This document shows, one piece after another, positions 55,191 through 63,921 of a stretch of 64,000 bases of DNA. Position 1 is the stretch's first letter, and each line of letters opens with the position of its first letter. The notes below the pieces were generated by a model. It made no database searches and had not been told where the DNA came from. It worked only from the letters and a program-made list of their open reading frames with translations. The translations under genes were made by a program, and so were the position numbers. Source of the DNA: Nocardia nova SH22a (GTDB lineage Bacteria > Actinomycetota > Actinomycetes > Mycobacteriales > Mycobacteriaceae). The stretch spans positions 1,798,001 to 1,862,000 of the forward strand of contig NZ_CP006850.1 in the NCBI RefSeq assembly GCF_000523235.1. The letters run 5' to 3'.

Positions 55191-56912
55191 ATGCAGTTCG
55201 TCGCCGCGGCACCGTACCGATTCGATTCCCCGGTAACGGTTCTGGCCGCCGATCAGCTCCGGCTCGATGCCGCTCCCGTCGACTACGCCTTGGTCGCCCT
55301 GTATTTCGTCTTCGTCCTCGGTATCGGCCTGATGGCCCGGGCGCGGGTGTCGTCGAGTATCGACTTCTTCCTGTCCGGGCGTTCGCTGCCCGCGTGGGTC
55401 ACCGGTCTCGCGTTCATCTCCGCGAATCTCGGCGCGGTCGAGATCATGGGAATGTCGGCCAACGGCGCCGAATACGGCATGCCGACCATGCACTACTTCT
55501 GGATCGGCGCGGTTCCGGCCATGCTGTTCCTCGGTGTGGTGATGATGCCGTTCTACTACGGCTCCAAGGTGCGCAGCGTCCCGGAATTCATGCGCCGCCG
55601 CTTCGGCACCGGCGCGCATCTGGTCAACGCCCTCAGTTTCGCGATCGCCCAGGTGCTGATCGCCGGGGTCAACCTGTATCTGCTGGGCTCGATCGTCAAT
55701 GTGCTGCTGGGCTGGCCGCTGTGGGTGTCGGTGCTCGTGGCGGCGGTGATCGTCCTGTCCTACATCACCCTCGGCGGTCTGTCGGCCGCGATCTACAACG
55801 AGGTCCTGCAGTTCTTCGTGATCGTCGCGGCGCTGCTGCCGCTGACGCTGGTCGGCCTGCACCGCATCGGCGGGGTGAGCGGTCTGAAGGACAAGGTCTC
55901 CGCCCTTCCGGACGGGGCGCAGCAACTGCACTCCTGGCCGGGCAACGAGCTCAGCGGCTTCTCGAACAATTTCCTGTCGGTGGTCGGGATCGTGCTCGGC
56001 CTCGGATTCGTGCTGTCCTTCGGTTACTGGACAACGAATTTCGTCGAGGTGCAGCGCGCGCTGGCGACCCATTCCATCTCCGCCGCGCGCCGCACCCCGA
56101 TCATCGGCGCCTATCCGAAGATGTTCATCCCGTTCATCGTCGTCATCCCCGGAATGGTCGCCGCGCTGCTGATCCCGCAGATCGCCGAGTTGAAGACCAC
56201 CGGCGGCGGTGACGCCACCTACAACCAGGCACTGCTCTATCTGATGAAAGAGGTGCTGCCGAACGGACTTCTGGGCGTCGGCCTGGCCGGACTGCTGGCC
56301 GCGTTCATGGCCGGTATGGCGGCCAACATCTCCGCGTTCAACACCGTGTTCAGCTACGACCTGTGGCAGCAGTACGCGGTGAAGGACAAGCCCGACGGCT
56401 ACTACCTGACCGTCGGCCGCCTGGCCACCGTCGGCGCCACCGCCGTCGCGATCGGCACCGCGTTCATCGCGGGCAGCTTCTCGAACATGATGGACTATCT
56501 GCAGACGCTGTTCTCGTTCTTCAACGCGCCGCTGTTCGCGACCTTCATCCTCGGCATGTTCTGGAAGCGGATGACACCGACCGCGGGCTGGGTCGGCCTC
56601 GTGTTCGGAACCCTGAGCGCGATCGTGATCTTCATCCTGAACAAGACCGAGGTATTCCATCTGTCGGGGCAGGGTTCGAGTTTCGTCGCCGCCGGTGTGG
56701 CCTTCGTCGTCGATATGGTGCTCAGTATCGCGGTGAGCCTGGTGACCGCGCCCAAACCCGATGCGGAGCTGGTGGGGCTGGTGTACTCGGAGACGCCGAA
56801 GGATCAGCTCACCGATCCGGACGCCGCGACCCTGCCGTGGTATCAGCGCCCGGTCCTGCTGGCCGGGATCGCGCTGGTCATCGTGATCGCTCTGAACATC
56901 TTCGTCGGATGA
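55191..56912 (+). CDS. Sodium:solute symporter (SSS family)
   Basis: The product has 573 residues from ATG 55191 (CAGGAGA upstream) with about 13 to 14 membrane spans. Family features: DYALVALYFVFVLGIGLMARARVSSSIDFFLSGRSLPAWVTGLAFISANLGAVEIMGMSANGAEYG, and the glycine-rich signature region GLLGVGLAGLLAAFMAGMAANISAFNTVFSYD. The substrate is not evident; sugars, inositol and organic acids are all carried by this family. The small membrane protein 12 bases downstream is probably co-expressed. Confidence 0.9.
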   Translation: MQFVAAAPYRFDSPVTVLAADQLRLDAAPVDYALVALYFVFVLGIGLMARARVSSSIDFFLSGRSLPAWVTGLAFISANLGAVEIMGMSANGAEYGMPTMHYFWIGAVPAMLFLGVVMMPFYYGSKVRSVPEFMRRRFGTGAHLVNALSFAIAQVLIAGVNLYLLGSIVNVLLGWPLWVSVLVAAVIVLSYITLGGLSAAIYNEVLQFFVIVAALLPLTLVGLHRIGGVSGLKDKVSALPDGAQQLHSWPGNELSGFSNNFLSVVGIVLGLGFVLSFGYWTTNFVEVQRALATHSISAARRTPIIGAYPKMFIPFIVVIPGMVAALLIPQIAELKTTGGGDATYNQALLYLMKEVLPNGLLGVGLAGLLAAFMAGMAANISAFNTVFSYDLWQQYAVKDKPDGYYLTVGRLATVGATAVAIGTAFIAGSFSNMMDYLQTLFSFFNAPLFATFILGMFWKRMTPTAGWVGLVFGTLSAIVIFILNKTEVFHLSGQGSSFVAAGVAFVVDMVLSIAVSLVTAPKPDAELVGLVYSETPKDQLTDPDAATLPWYQRPVLLAGIALVIVIALNIFVG

Positions 56913-56924
56913 GGAAGTGACGCC

Positions 56925-57182
56925 ATGCTTTTCGATATTCGCACCATCGTCGGCTCGCTGCTGGGGTGCTACGGCGTGGTCCTCGTCGTCACCGCCGCCG
57001 TACACGACACCGCCGCCGAACGCGCCCGCACCGGTGGCTGGAACATCAACCTGTGGGCCGGGATCGGCATGCTGGTGGTCGCGGCGGTCTTCCTGCTGTG
57101 GGCGGTCCTGCGCCCGGTGCGCACGCCGGGCGGAAACACCTCCGCGGCAACGGAATCGGAGCCGGGCACGACGGAACCCTAA
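56925..57182 (+). CDS. Small two-span membrane protein next to the SSS transporter
   Basis: The product has 85 residues with two hydrophobic spans (VGSLLGCYGVVLVVTAAVH and AGIGMLVVAAVFLLWAVL) and a short polar C-terminus. GAGGAAG at 56911-56917 supports ATG 56925. It follows the symporter by 12 bases and may be an accessory subunit. Its stop overlaps the convergent lhgO gene by 4 bases. Confidence 0.78.
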   Translation: MLFDIRTIVGSLLGCYGVVLVVTAAVHDTAAERARTGGWNINLWAGIGMLVVAAVFLLWAVLRPVRTPGGNTSAATESEPGTTEP

Positions 57183-58384
57183 GTGTCGGTGCGCTCGTCG
57201 ATGACGTCGAGCACGTGCTCGGCGATCGCCATACTCGAGGTGGCGGCGGGGGAGGGCGCGTTGCGGACGGTGGTGATCGGGCCGAGATGGTGGATACGGA
57301 AGTCGTCGACCAGATCGCCGCTCACATCGACCGCCTGGGCCCGCACCCCCGAACCCGCGCGATACACGTCGCGCACACCGATCTCGGGCACATAGCGCCC
57401 CGCCGCCCGCATGTACGCGCGGGCCGACAGCGAGCCGTACATTTCACGAATTCCGGTGCGCCAGTGCCGCCGCGCCATCCGCCACGATCCGGGCCAGGCC
57501 GCGAGCGCGCGCAGATCGGCGGCCGAGAACGCCGACCGGCGATACCCCTCCCGCGCGAAGGCGAGCACGGCATTGGGCCCCACCTCGACCGCACCGCCCA
57601 CCCGGCGCGTGAAATGCACGCCCAGAAAGGGATACCGCGGATCGGGCACGGGATAGATCAGCCCGCGCACCAGATCCCGTTTCCCCGGTTTCACGAGCAT
57701 GTACTCCCCGCGGAACGGGATGATCCGCGGGCCGGGCTCGTCACCGGCCGCCCGCGAGACCACGTCGCTGTGCAGTCCGGCGCAGATGATCAGCCGATCC
57801 ACGACCACGCTGCGGCCGGGCGCGCCGATCTCGATCCCGTTGCCGCGCCGGGTGATCGAGGTGACCGGGAACGACAGCCGCACCTCACCACCGGCGGCGG
57901 TGATGTCCTCGGCGAAGGCCGCGGCGATCCGGGGGTAGTCGGTGATGGCGGTATGCGGTGAGTACAGTGCCGCCAGCCCGCGCGCATGCGGTTCGATGTC
58001 CCGGATCTCCGCGGCGCCGACCCGCCGCAATCCGGGCACGCCGTTGGCGCCCGCGCGTTCGGCGAGCGCGTCCATGCGCGCGACATCGTCCTGGGTGATC
58101 GCCACGACCAGCTTGCCGACCTCGTCGTAGGGCAGCCGTTTCTCGGCGCAGTACTCGCGCAGCAGGTCCCGGCCCCGGGCACAGAGCACGGCCTTGGCCG
58201 AACCCGGTTCGTAGTAGATTCCGGCGTGCACCACACCGGAGTTGTGGCCGGTCTGGTGGGCGGCGACCCGATTCTCCTTGTCCACCACGATCACTCGGGT
58301 GCCGGGACGGCGGCGGACGAGTTCGCGGCCGACGGCCAGGCCGAGAATTCCCGCGCCGATGATGCCGACGCGCTGGTCCGTCAT
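57179..58384 (-). CDS. lhgO: L-2-hydroxyglutarate oxidase (FAD-dependent)
   Basis: The enzyme oxidises L-2-hydroxyglutarate to 2-oxoglutarate, with electrons passed to oxygen or to quinone. The 401 residues start with the FAD motif GIIGAGILGLAVGREL and have HQTGHNSGVVHAGIYYEPGS, the hallmark of this enzyme group, and IPFRGEYMLVKPG, PFLGVHFTR and EVGPNAVLAFAREGY. Start ATG 58384 has GAGAGGTG upstream; GTG 58396 sits too close to it. Together with gdh it returns carbon to 2-oxoglutarate, though no operator link was seen here. Confidence 0.9.
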   Translation of the reverse strand: MTDQRVGIIGAGILGLAVGRELVRRRPGTRVIVVDKENRVAAHQTGHNSGVVHAGIYYEPGSAKAVLCARGRDLLREYCAEKRLPYDEVGKLVVAITQDDVARMDALAERAGANGVPGLRRVGAAEIRDIEPHARGLAALYSPHTAITDYPRIAAAFAEDITAAGGEVRLSFPVTSITRRGNGIEIGAPGRSVVVDRLIICAGLHSDVVSRAAGDEPGPRIIPFRGEYMLVKPGKRDLVRGLIYPVPDPRYPFLGVHFTRRVGGAVEVGPNAVLAFAREGYRRSAFSAADLRALAAWPGSWRMARRHWRTGIREMYGSLSARAYMRAAGRYVPEIGVRDVYRAGSGVRAQAVDVSGDLVDDFRIHHLGPITTVRNAPSPAATSSMAIAEHVLDVIDERTDT

Positions 58385-58449
58385 GCTCGTACCCACCTCT
58401 CGTGCTGCCCCGCGGCCAATCTACGCGTCCGCCGCGACATCGGTGTGGG

Positions 58450-59100
58450 TCAGGACCGGTTGCGGGTGAGCATCGTCGCGGCGGCGAGCACGCTCAGCGC
58501 ACCCAGCACGATGCCGATACTGCCGAGCCAGCGTGCGGTGGTGTCGGATTCGTGGTCCTCGGCCTCGGCCGCGTGGACGTCGCCGTGGTTCGCGGTACCG
58601 GACCGAGCGGGCGCCAGGTGCACCGACGGTGCGGGATATTCGGGTTCGGTATCTCCCGAAGCGGTCTGATCCCAGTGCACGACCGTGCCGTCGGCGTAGG
58701 TCTGGGTCGCGGGCAGGGTGAGGGTTTCGGTGTCGGGCAGTCCGTCGGCGAGCACCGGGAACTGCTCGAATTCACCGGGACCGATCCCGCCGCCCTGATC
58801 CGCGGTCCAGGTGATGGCGGTGACCCGGTGTCCGTCGTCGCGGGTGACCTTCGTCTTCCAGCCGGGAGTGGGTTCGGTCTCGGCCTCGGTCAGTGCGGGG
58901 AACCGCACACTCAGTTCGGTGGTGGCACTGCCGGTGGCGGATTCGTTCGGTACCCGGAAGGTCAGCACGGCCGAACCGCCGCGTGCCGCGTCCGGCGCCG
59001 AGACCGTGACGTGGGCGGTCGCCGAGGCGGCCACGAGAAATGCGGCCGCCCCGGCGACGAGGCCGGTGACGGTGACGCGGTGCAGCCAGGATGTGTTCAT
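58450..59100 (-). CDS. YcnI-like (DUF1775) copper-binding membrane protein
   Basis: The product has 216 residues from ATG 59100 (AAGGAG upstream). A signal peptide ends at Ala29, so the mature protein starts with His30-Val-Thr-Val, the histidine-brace position of YcnI. The beta-rich DUF1775 domain contains RVPNESATGSATTELSVRFP and the conserved WTADQGGGIGPGEFEQFP. A His/Glu-rich linker (HGDVHAAEAEDHESD) leads to a C-terminal membrane span (WLGSIGIVLGALSVLAAATML) and a basic end. Copper binding is known for YcnI; its cellular role is still debated. Confidence 0.9.
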   Translation of the reverse strand: MNTSWLHRVTVTGLVAGAAAFLVAASATAHVTVSAPDAARGGSAVLTFRVPNESATGSATTELSVRFPALTEAETEPTPGWKTKVTRDDGHRVTAITWTADQGGGIGPGEFEQFPVLADGLPDTETLTLPATQTYADGTVVHWDQTASGDTEPEYPAPSVHLAPARSGTANHGDVHAAEAEDHESDTTARWLGSIGIVLGALSVLAAATMLTRNRS

Positions 59101-59304
59101 GATCGGGCGCTCCTTCGCAGCTGGGAGAACGAAGACGACCTGTTTCGACGCACTGCACGATATATCCCGAAATGACCGCGCGAGGAGTCCGGCCGCGCTC
59201 GCTGTGAGGATCCGGCAACTCACAGCAATGTGTTGGCAATATTGCGCCGAGTGTTGCTGATGTGCGATCGGCCGACCTTCGGCCCGGGGGCGTCGGATTC
59301 CCGA

Positions 59305-59323
59305 TAAGGGTAGCCTGACCTGG
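59305..59323. promoter_or_regulatory. Possible IdeR/DtxR-type iron box
   Basis: TAAGGGTAGCCTGACCTGG matches 13 of 19 positions of the mycobacterial IdeR consensus TTAGGTTAGGCTAACCTAA. It lies in the 294-base gap between YcnI and DUF1540, 71 bases before the DUF1540 start. The rest of the gap (59101-59394) shows no other feature by eye. Confidence 0.35.
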
Positions 59324-59394
59324 CTTTTCTCTCTTCTCCGGCGGGTTTAGGGTGAGTCCGACAGAAGAGTGATTCGAGAACTGGGAGGCTTCGT

Positions 59395-59694
59395 ATGACG
59401 ACTGTGGAAATGCCTCACGTCAGTGAGTGCACTGTCAGCAACTGTTCGTACAACCACGACGGTTGCCATGCGTTCGCGATCAATGTCGCCGGTACCAACG
59501 GCAGCGCCGATTGCGGAACTTTCGTCCCGCTGTCGATGAAGGGCGGCCTGGACCGCGTCACCAGCATGGTCGGTGCGTGCCAGCGCGCCGACTGCTCGCA
59601 CAATGCCAATCTCGAATGCACCGCCAGCAGTATCCGCGTCGGTCCCGGCACGGGTGACGATCCGGCCCGCTGCCTCACCTACGACCCCAGCTGA
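59395..59694 (+). CDS. Two-module DUF1540-like Cys-rich protein
   Basis: The product has 99 residues and two similar modules with a Cys-rich pattern: CTVSNCSYNHDGCHAFAINV...DCGTF and CQRADCSHNANLECTASSIRV...CLTY. This is the DUF1540 pattern, whose spaced Cys and His suggest metal binding. No signal peptide is visible, so it is likely cytosolic. An iron-box-like sequence upstream and neighbouring copper-type genes suggest a metal-stress role (inference). Confidence 0.87.
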   Translation: MTTVEMPHVSECTVSNCSYNHDGCHAFAINVAGTNGSADCGTFVPLSMKGGLDRVTSMVGACQRADCSHNANLECTASSIRVGPGTGDDPARCLTYDPS

Positions 59695-59856
59695 CCTCCC
59701 GCCCGGTTCGCCCCTCCTCTCCGCGCGAGTACATGTCATCGGCTCGACGGAGAAGGCAACCGGCGGCGTGACCGAGCGCGGTGTGCCGTTGCGCAGCCGA
59801 ATCGTGGTGTTCGCCACGACAACCGGCGCACCGCGCTCGCCCGTCACGTCATCGCG

Positions 59857-60555
59857 TCATTTCGCGGGCATCGGCGCACCGACCGTGGTGAAGTACTGCA
59901 CGGCGGCCATGACCGCGACCGGTGCGGTCACCAGAAGCTGCCCGGCCAGCGTGCCGACCGCGCCGATCGCGACGATGCCGCCGATACAGCCCACGACCGC
60001 GGCCGGGACGAACGGCCCGAACATGCCGACGATCGTGGCGGCCGCGACCGTCGCGCCCGCGATCCCGCCCAGCACGCAGCCGAGCGCGCCGCCGCCGATC
60101 CCGCCGACCAGGGTGCCGATCGTGGCTCCGGTGCCGACGGTGCTGGTGAGCCGCGACCACGCGGCCTGCTCCCGGTCGTACGGGGTCTTCCACGGCGCAC
60201 TGTCCTCGAACGGCATGGCGACCGGGCGGTAGACGGCGTGCGCGCGATCGAACCGGGGCGTCAGCGTCGCGGTGCGGTCGTGGATGTCCGCCTCGATCGG
60301 GAAGACGAAATCGTCCACGCGGAAGGACAATTCGGTTCCCGCGAGCACGGTGCCATCGGCCGCCTCGATCTTGAACACCCCGTTGTCGTCGGTGAGCGAG
60401 CCCGCATCGGTGGTGATGACGGTGCCGGTCTTCGTGGTGGTGGACGTGTAGTTCACCGCGCCGGCGTCGGCCGGCGCGGCGCCGGCGGTGGCGGTGCCCA
60501 GGCCCAGGGCGGCGGTGACGAGGACGGCGGTCGCGGTGAAGTTCTTGATTCCCAT
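59857..60555 (-). CDS. Secreted protein with beta domain and glycine-zipper hydrophobic tail
   Basis: The product has 232 residues. A signal peptide (IKNFTATAVLVTAALGLGTATAGAAPA) is followed by a ~100-residue beta-rich region (VITTDAGSLTDDNGVFKIEAADGTVLAGTELSFRVDDFVFPIEADI). A charged patch leads to a strongly hydrophobic glycine-zipper segment (GTLVGGIGGGALGCVLGGIAGATVAAA) and further spans. Proteins of this plan are recurrent in Nocardia and relatives; their role is unknown, possibly envelope-inserted. AAAGGGA precedes the ATG. Confidence 0.8.
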   Translation of the reverse strand: MGIKNFTATAVLVTAALGLGTATAGAAPADAGAVNYTSTTTKTGTVITTDAGSLTDDNGVFKIEAADGTVLAGTELSFRVDDFVFPIEADIHDRTATLTPRFDRAHAVYRPVAMPFEDSAPWKTPYDREQAAWSRLTSTVGTGATIGTLVGGIGGGALGCVLGGIAGATVAAATIVGMFGPFVPAAVVGCIGGIVAIGAVGTLAGQLLVTAPVAVMAAVQYFTTVGAPMPAK

Positions 60556-60838
60556 GGTGATGAATCCCTTTGCGATATCGGGTAAGTGAAAGTTGCTGTG
60601 GATGCGCCGATCGCGCCGGAAACAGGCATGGCTGCTGCCCGGACGGCGGAAAGTGCTGCGTCCGTTGGGTTTACGGTGCGATCATCGCTGCCGGTCGATT
60701 GCTCCCGGCGGCTGTTACGACCCGGCTGTGCGCGCGATCCATCGGACGGGCGACCCTCGGTCGCACGTCGGGCGTGGAAAGGTGTTGCGGCGCAGCGCTG
60801 TTACGACGGCGTCGGGTCGTAACCGGAGGTGGCTCGGC
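60556..60838. other. Gene-free stretch upstream of the glycine-zipper protein
   Basis: I see no gene here. It should hold the promoter of the minus-strand gene at 60555. The only clear structure is the hairpin at 60800-60823; a half copy of its arm (GTTACGAC) also occurs near 60715. Confidence 0.5.
60800..60823 (-). terminator. Hairpin after the PepSY gene
   Basis: A perfect 8-base inverted repeat, GTTACGAC and GTCGTAAC, surrounds GGCGTCGG. It lies 16 bases beyond the stop of the minus-strand PepSY gene. No T-tract. Confidence 0.5.
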
Positions 60839-62431
60839 TCAGGCGAGATCTCCTCGGCGTCGCCTCGCGATCAGGCCGAGCGCGACATCGACGATCAGGA
60901 AGGCGAGCAGACTCACACCCAGGACCGGTGCGAACCAGCCGATCGCGACGGTGACCGCGACGAGCGGCACGCCGACCCACGGTGGCGCCTGCCGCAGCAT
61001 CCCGCGCGCCGGTGCTCGTCCGACCGAGAACCGGCTGCCTTCGCGAGTGGGCCGTCGCCGCCACCACATCAGGTAGCCGCGCACGATCACGGTGATCAAC
61101 GCGATCATCGTGACCAGCAACAGCAGCTGATTGGCCAGGCCGAACAGCATGCCCATGTGCAGCTGGATACCCCAGTTGGCGAGCTTGGCCATCAGCGGCC
61201 AATTCGCGTAGCGCAGGATGTCGACGACATCGCCGGTCCGGCCGTCCACCGCGATCGAATCCTGGGTGTACACGCCCGGCAGGCGGCGCTCCTTGACCGT
61301 GAAGGCGGTGGTGTCCTGCGCCGGAATGGAGATTTCGACCGGGCCGTCGATGCCGTGTCCGCGGGCTACCGCGAACACCTTGTCGACCTGTGCGGCGCGG
61401 TCGGCCGGAACCGGCATCGACATGCCGTGGCCGCCGGTGTGCTCGGCGTGCTCGCCGGACGGCATCGACGGCATCGGCGAACCCGGCAGGGCGGTCGTGA
61501 CGACCGGTGTCGTCCAGCTCAATTGCTGCCGCAGCGAGGTGATGTGCTCCCCGGCGTGCAACGACCAGGTCAGGCCCGTCGCCGACAGGAACAGCAGCGG
61601 CAGCAAAATCCACATACCCACCGTCGCATGCCAGCTCAGGGTGCGCGGGCGGCCGGACTTCGACCGGTTCGGCCACAGCAACCGCCGCGCGGAACCACGC
61701 GACCGGCGCCACCACATCACCACGCCCGCGAGCGCGATGACCCACATCCAGGAGGCGGCAATCTCGCTGTAGAGGCGGCCGAAGTCGCCGAGATGCAGAT
61801 TCCGGTGCAGCACATCGATCCAGGTCCGCATGGGCAGCGCATTCGTGCTGCCGTAGATGACACTGTCGCCGACCGGATGGGCGGTCACGGGATCGACGAA
61901 CACCGCGCGCCGCTCGGATTCACCGAGAGCGGGATCGTTGAAGATCACCTGGGTGGTGTCACCGGCATGCGCCGCCGGCGCCACCGCGACCAGCGCGAGG
62001 CCCGGTTCGGCGGCCACACCCGCCGCGATCTGTTCCGACAGCGGCCGCGCGGGCCCCGTCGAATCCACATGCAGCAGATCGTGATTCACGACCGATTCCA
62101 TGGTGGGAGCGATCGCGTACAACGCGCCGGTGAGCGCCGCGACCAGAATGAACGGCGCCACGAAGACCCCGGCGTAGAAATGCAACCGCAACGCCAGCGC
62201 CTGCACGGCCCGGGTGGTGCCGGGCCGGGTAGCGGGCGCTGTGCCCACTGCGGACTCGACGATGCCGGGACCGTCCGCGGCTGTCCCGGATCCACGCGGT
62301 TCGCCGCCCGGGGGAGCCGAGTCGTCGTCGGGTACCGCCGCATCCGGCGGTGCTGCTTCCGCCGCGCTCGGCGGCACCTTCTCGGGAGGACGCGGCTCGG
62401 TGCCGGTCCCCGGTATTTCGGTAATGCTCAC
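60839..62431 (-). CDS. PepSY-domain transmembrane protein, probable copper/iron-linked reductase
   Basis: The product has 530 residues from GTG 62431 (AGGAGCA upstream, GTGA overlap with an upstream ORF). After an acidic, Pro-rich N-terminus (~90 residues), four membrane spans are visible. Family features: LRLHFYAGVFVAPFILVAALTGALYA, VLHRNLHLGDFGRLYSEIAASWMWVIALAGVVMWW, LSWHATVGMWILLPLLFLSATG, and QLHMGMLFGLANQLLLLVTMIALITVIVRGYLMWWRRRP. The His residues in the spans suit haem ligands. A His/Met-rich loop (SGEHAEHTGGHGMSMPVP) between spans suggests metal binding. Members often sit near siderophore or copper genes. Confidence 0.88.
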   Translation of the reverse strand: MSITEIPGTGTEPRPPEKVPPSAAEAAPPDAAVPDDDSAPPGGEPRGSGTAADGPGIVESAVGTAPATRPGTTRAVQALALRLHFYAGVFVAPFILVAALTGALYAIAPTMESVVNHDLLHVDSTGPARPLSEQIAAGVAAEPGLALVAVAPAAHAGDTTQVIFNDPALGESERRAVFVDPVTAHPVGDSVIYGSTNALPMRTWIDVLHRNLHLGDFGRLYSEIAASWMWVIALAGVVMWWRRSRGSARRLLWPNRSKSGRPRTLSWHATVGMWILLPLLFLSATGLTWSLHAGEHITSLRQQLSWTTPVVTTALPGSPMPSMPSGEHAEHTGGHGMSMPVPADRAAQVDKVFAVARGHGIDGPVEISIPAQDTTAFTVKERRLPGVYTQDSIAVDGRTGDVVDILRYANWPLMAKLANWGIQLHMGMLFGLANQLLLLVTMIALITVIVRGYLMWWRRRPTREGSRFSVGRAPARGMLRQAPPWVGVPLVAVTVAIGWFAPVLGVSLLAFLIVDVALGLIARRRRGDLA

Positions 62432-63030
62432 TGGTAGTGCTCCTGGTTGGAAGGCACCCACATCGGCACATCGCTGGCAGTCCATCCGGCGAAGGCGATG
62501 AACCACCCGATCGCTCGCCGGGGGGACACACGCCGATCCCAGCCGGTTTCGGAAACCTCCGCCGCGTCGCCGCGCGCCTGTCGCAACGACAGAGGTCCGG
62601 ACCGAACGCGCACAGCAGGTCCGCGAGTCGCGAATTCCGGTCTGCCGCGACCACCACAGCTGTCGCGATGTCCGCGGTTGCCGCCGCCGTGATCGCCACA
62701 GTCGTCGCGATGCCGGTGGCTGCCGCCGTGATGGTCGCAGCTGCGCCGCGACGGTCCACGACTGTCACCGTGGTGGTCACGACTCTGCTGTGGCCGACGT
62801 GTCCTTGTCAGGTCCGTTCGCGGATGCGGACGGCCGGTGCAGGCAGCGACATGCGGTTGTGCCTGGTGGCGTGACCGCGTCGGCCTGCGTTCCCGATGAC
62901 CGGTGGCCGCGATGAACGTGACCGAACAGACGAATCGCGGTGTCGGCCGCGACCGGTCGTGGGACCGTGGTCGCGAGCGGAGCAGGGACTCTCCGCCCGG
63001 GAACCCGCGGTACGCGGGACCACAGCTCAC
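62428..63030 (-). CDS. Putative His/Cys/Gly-rich protein coupled to the PepSY gene
   Basis: A minus-strand frame of up to 200 residues ends in TGA that overlaps the PepSY GTG (GTGA), the usual sign of coupled translation. Its C-terminal part (AIGWFIAFAGWTASDVPMWVPSNQEHYQ) and central part have mostly G/C third positions. The centre is a degenerate repeat of about 15 residues: CDHHGGSHRHRDD, CGDHGGGNRGHRDS, CGGRGRP. This could bind Cu, Zn or Ni. The start is unclear: the GTG at 63030 has no good ribosome site, and the first ~80 residues are Arg/Pro-rich and look non-coding. A shorter start is likely. Not a family I recognise. Confidence 0.4.
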   Translation of the reverse strand: MSCGPAYRGFPGGESLLRSRPRSHDRSRPTPRFVCSVTFIAATGHRERRPTRSRHQAQPHVAACTGRPHPRTDLTRTRRPQQSRDHHGDSRGPSRRSCDHHGGSHRHRDDCGDHGGGNRGHRDSCGGRGRPEFATRGPAVRVRSGPLSLRQARGDAAEVSETGWDRRVSPRRAIGWFIAFAGWTASDVPMWVPSNQEHYQ

Positions 63031-63142
63031 AGGCCACGCGGAATGTCACGTGGACCTGCCGATCGGCAACCGTGCACCGGATTCACTGCGCGACAGCGGC
63101 ATCGAACTCGGCGAGGTGTGCGGATGTGGGTGTTGAGTTGGT

Positions 63143-63718
63143 TCAGCAGTACGCGGTGAGCGGTGGTCCGCGGGTGTGGAGGGTGTCGGCGGGGAAGATC
63201 CGCAGGATCACCCGGTCGCGGTGCGCGCTCCGGGGAAGTGTGGGCTCGGGTGTCGCGGGCGCGCTCACCAGGACCGGCAGCACCCGCGCGACGGCGGTGG
63301 CGATCCGGTAGGCGGCCTCGGCGCCGAGGATGACGATCGCGGCGGCGAACGCACCCACCAGGTGGGCGCCCAGCATCGCCGGTGTCCACGTCGGCATATC
63401 GTGCATGTGCGCCATATCGGCCGACATCACCAGATGGCCGAGCAGCTGCCCGCCGAACAGCGCCGCCACCAGACCGGCCGCGCCGGTCCGCAGCGGGGAC
63501 ACCCCGGCGACCAGCGCACCGACCGCGGTCGACGCCGCGACCAGCAGCATCAATGTGCTGGACTGCACCGGCATCCCGCCTGCCGCCCAGCCGTGCGCGG
63601 CGATCGACAGCGCACCCGAAATCGACCCGGCCGACGCACCCCGCAACCGAGCGACCGCGATCCGGCGCGTCTGCGCCGAAATCTGGGCTCGGGCCGCGAG
63701 GCCGGGACGGGGATTCAC
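63143..63718 (-). CDS. His/Met-rich multi-span membrane protein
   Basis: The product has 191 residues with four or five hydrophobic spans (MLLVAASTAVGALVAGV, GAAGLVAALFGGQLLGHLV, MLGAHLVGAFAAAIVILGAEAAYRI, VARVLPVLVSA). A loop between spans, SADMAHMHDMPTWTPAMLGAHLV, is rich in His and Met and could bind copper. The start is GTG 63718 with a weak ribosome site. It is upstream of the His-rich ORF and PepSY gene on the same strand. A role in copper handling is inferred from context. Confidence 0.75.
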   Translation of the reverse strand: MNPRPGLAARAQISAQTRRIAVARLRGASAGSISGALSIAAHGWAAGGMPVQSSTLMLLVAASTAVGALVAGVSPLRTGAAGLVAALFGGQLLGHLVMSADMAHMHDMPTWTPAMLGAHLVGAFAAAIVILGAEAAYRIATAVARVLPVLVSAPATPEPTLPRSAHRDRVILRIFPADTLHTRGPPLTAYC

Positions 63719-63921
63719 GAGCTGAATGATAGCCCACCCCTCTCGGCGGATTCACAGACAGTTCAACGCCTTTCCGAGTGGAATCGACGCCGCCGCACCG
63801 GAACCCGGCCGTCCCCGGAACACGCTGTCCCCGAATCGATCCCGGTCACGGCGCCCGGGCTGCAGGTACGTGCCGGGAGACCTCGAACTGTTGCCTCGCT
63901 CACCTTCATAGCCCGCCTGGT

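Noticed and set aside
59298..59311. TTCCC-GATAA-GGG as a further copy of the ESX-locus dyad
   Set aside because: The spacer is 5 bases and the right half is incomplete. The sequence fits the possible iron box better.
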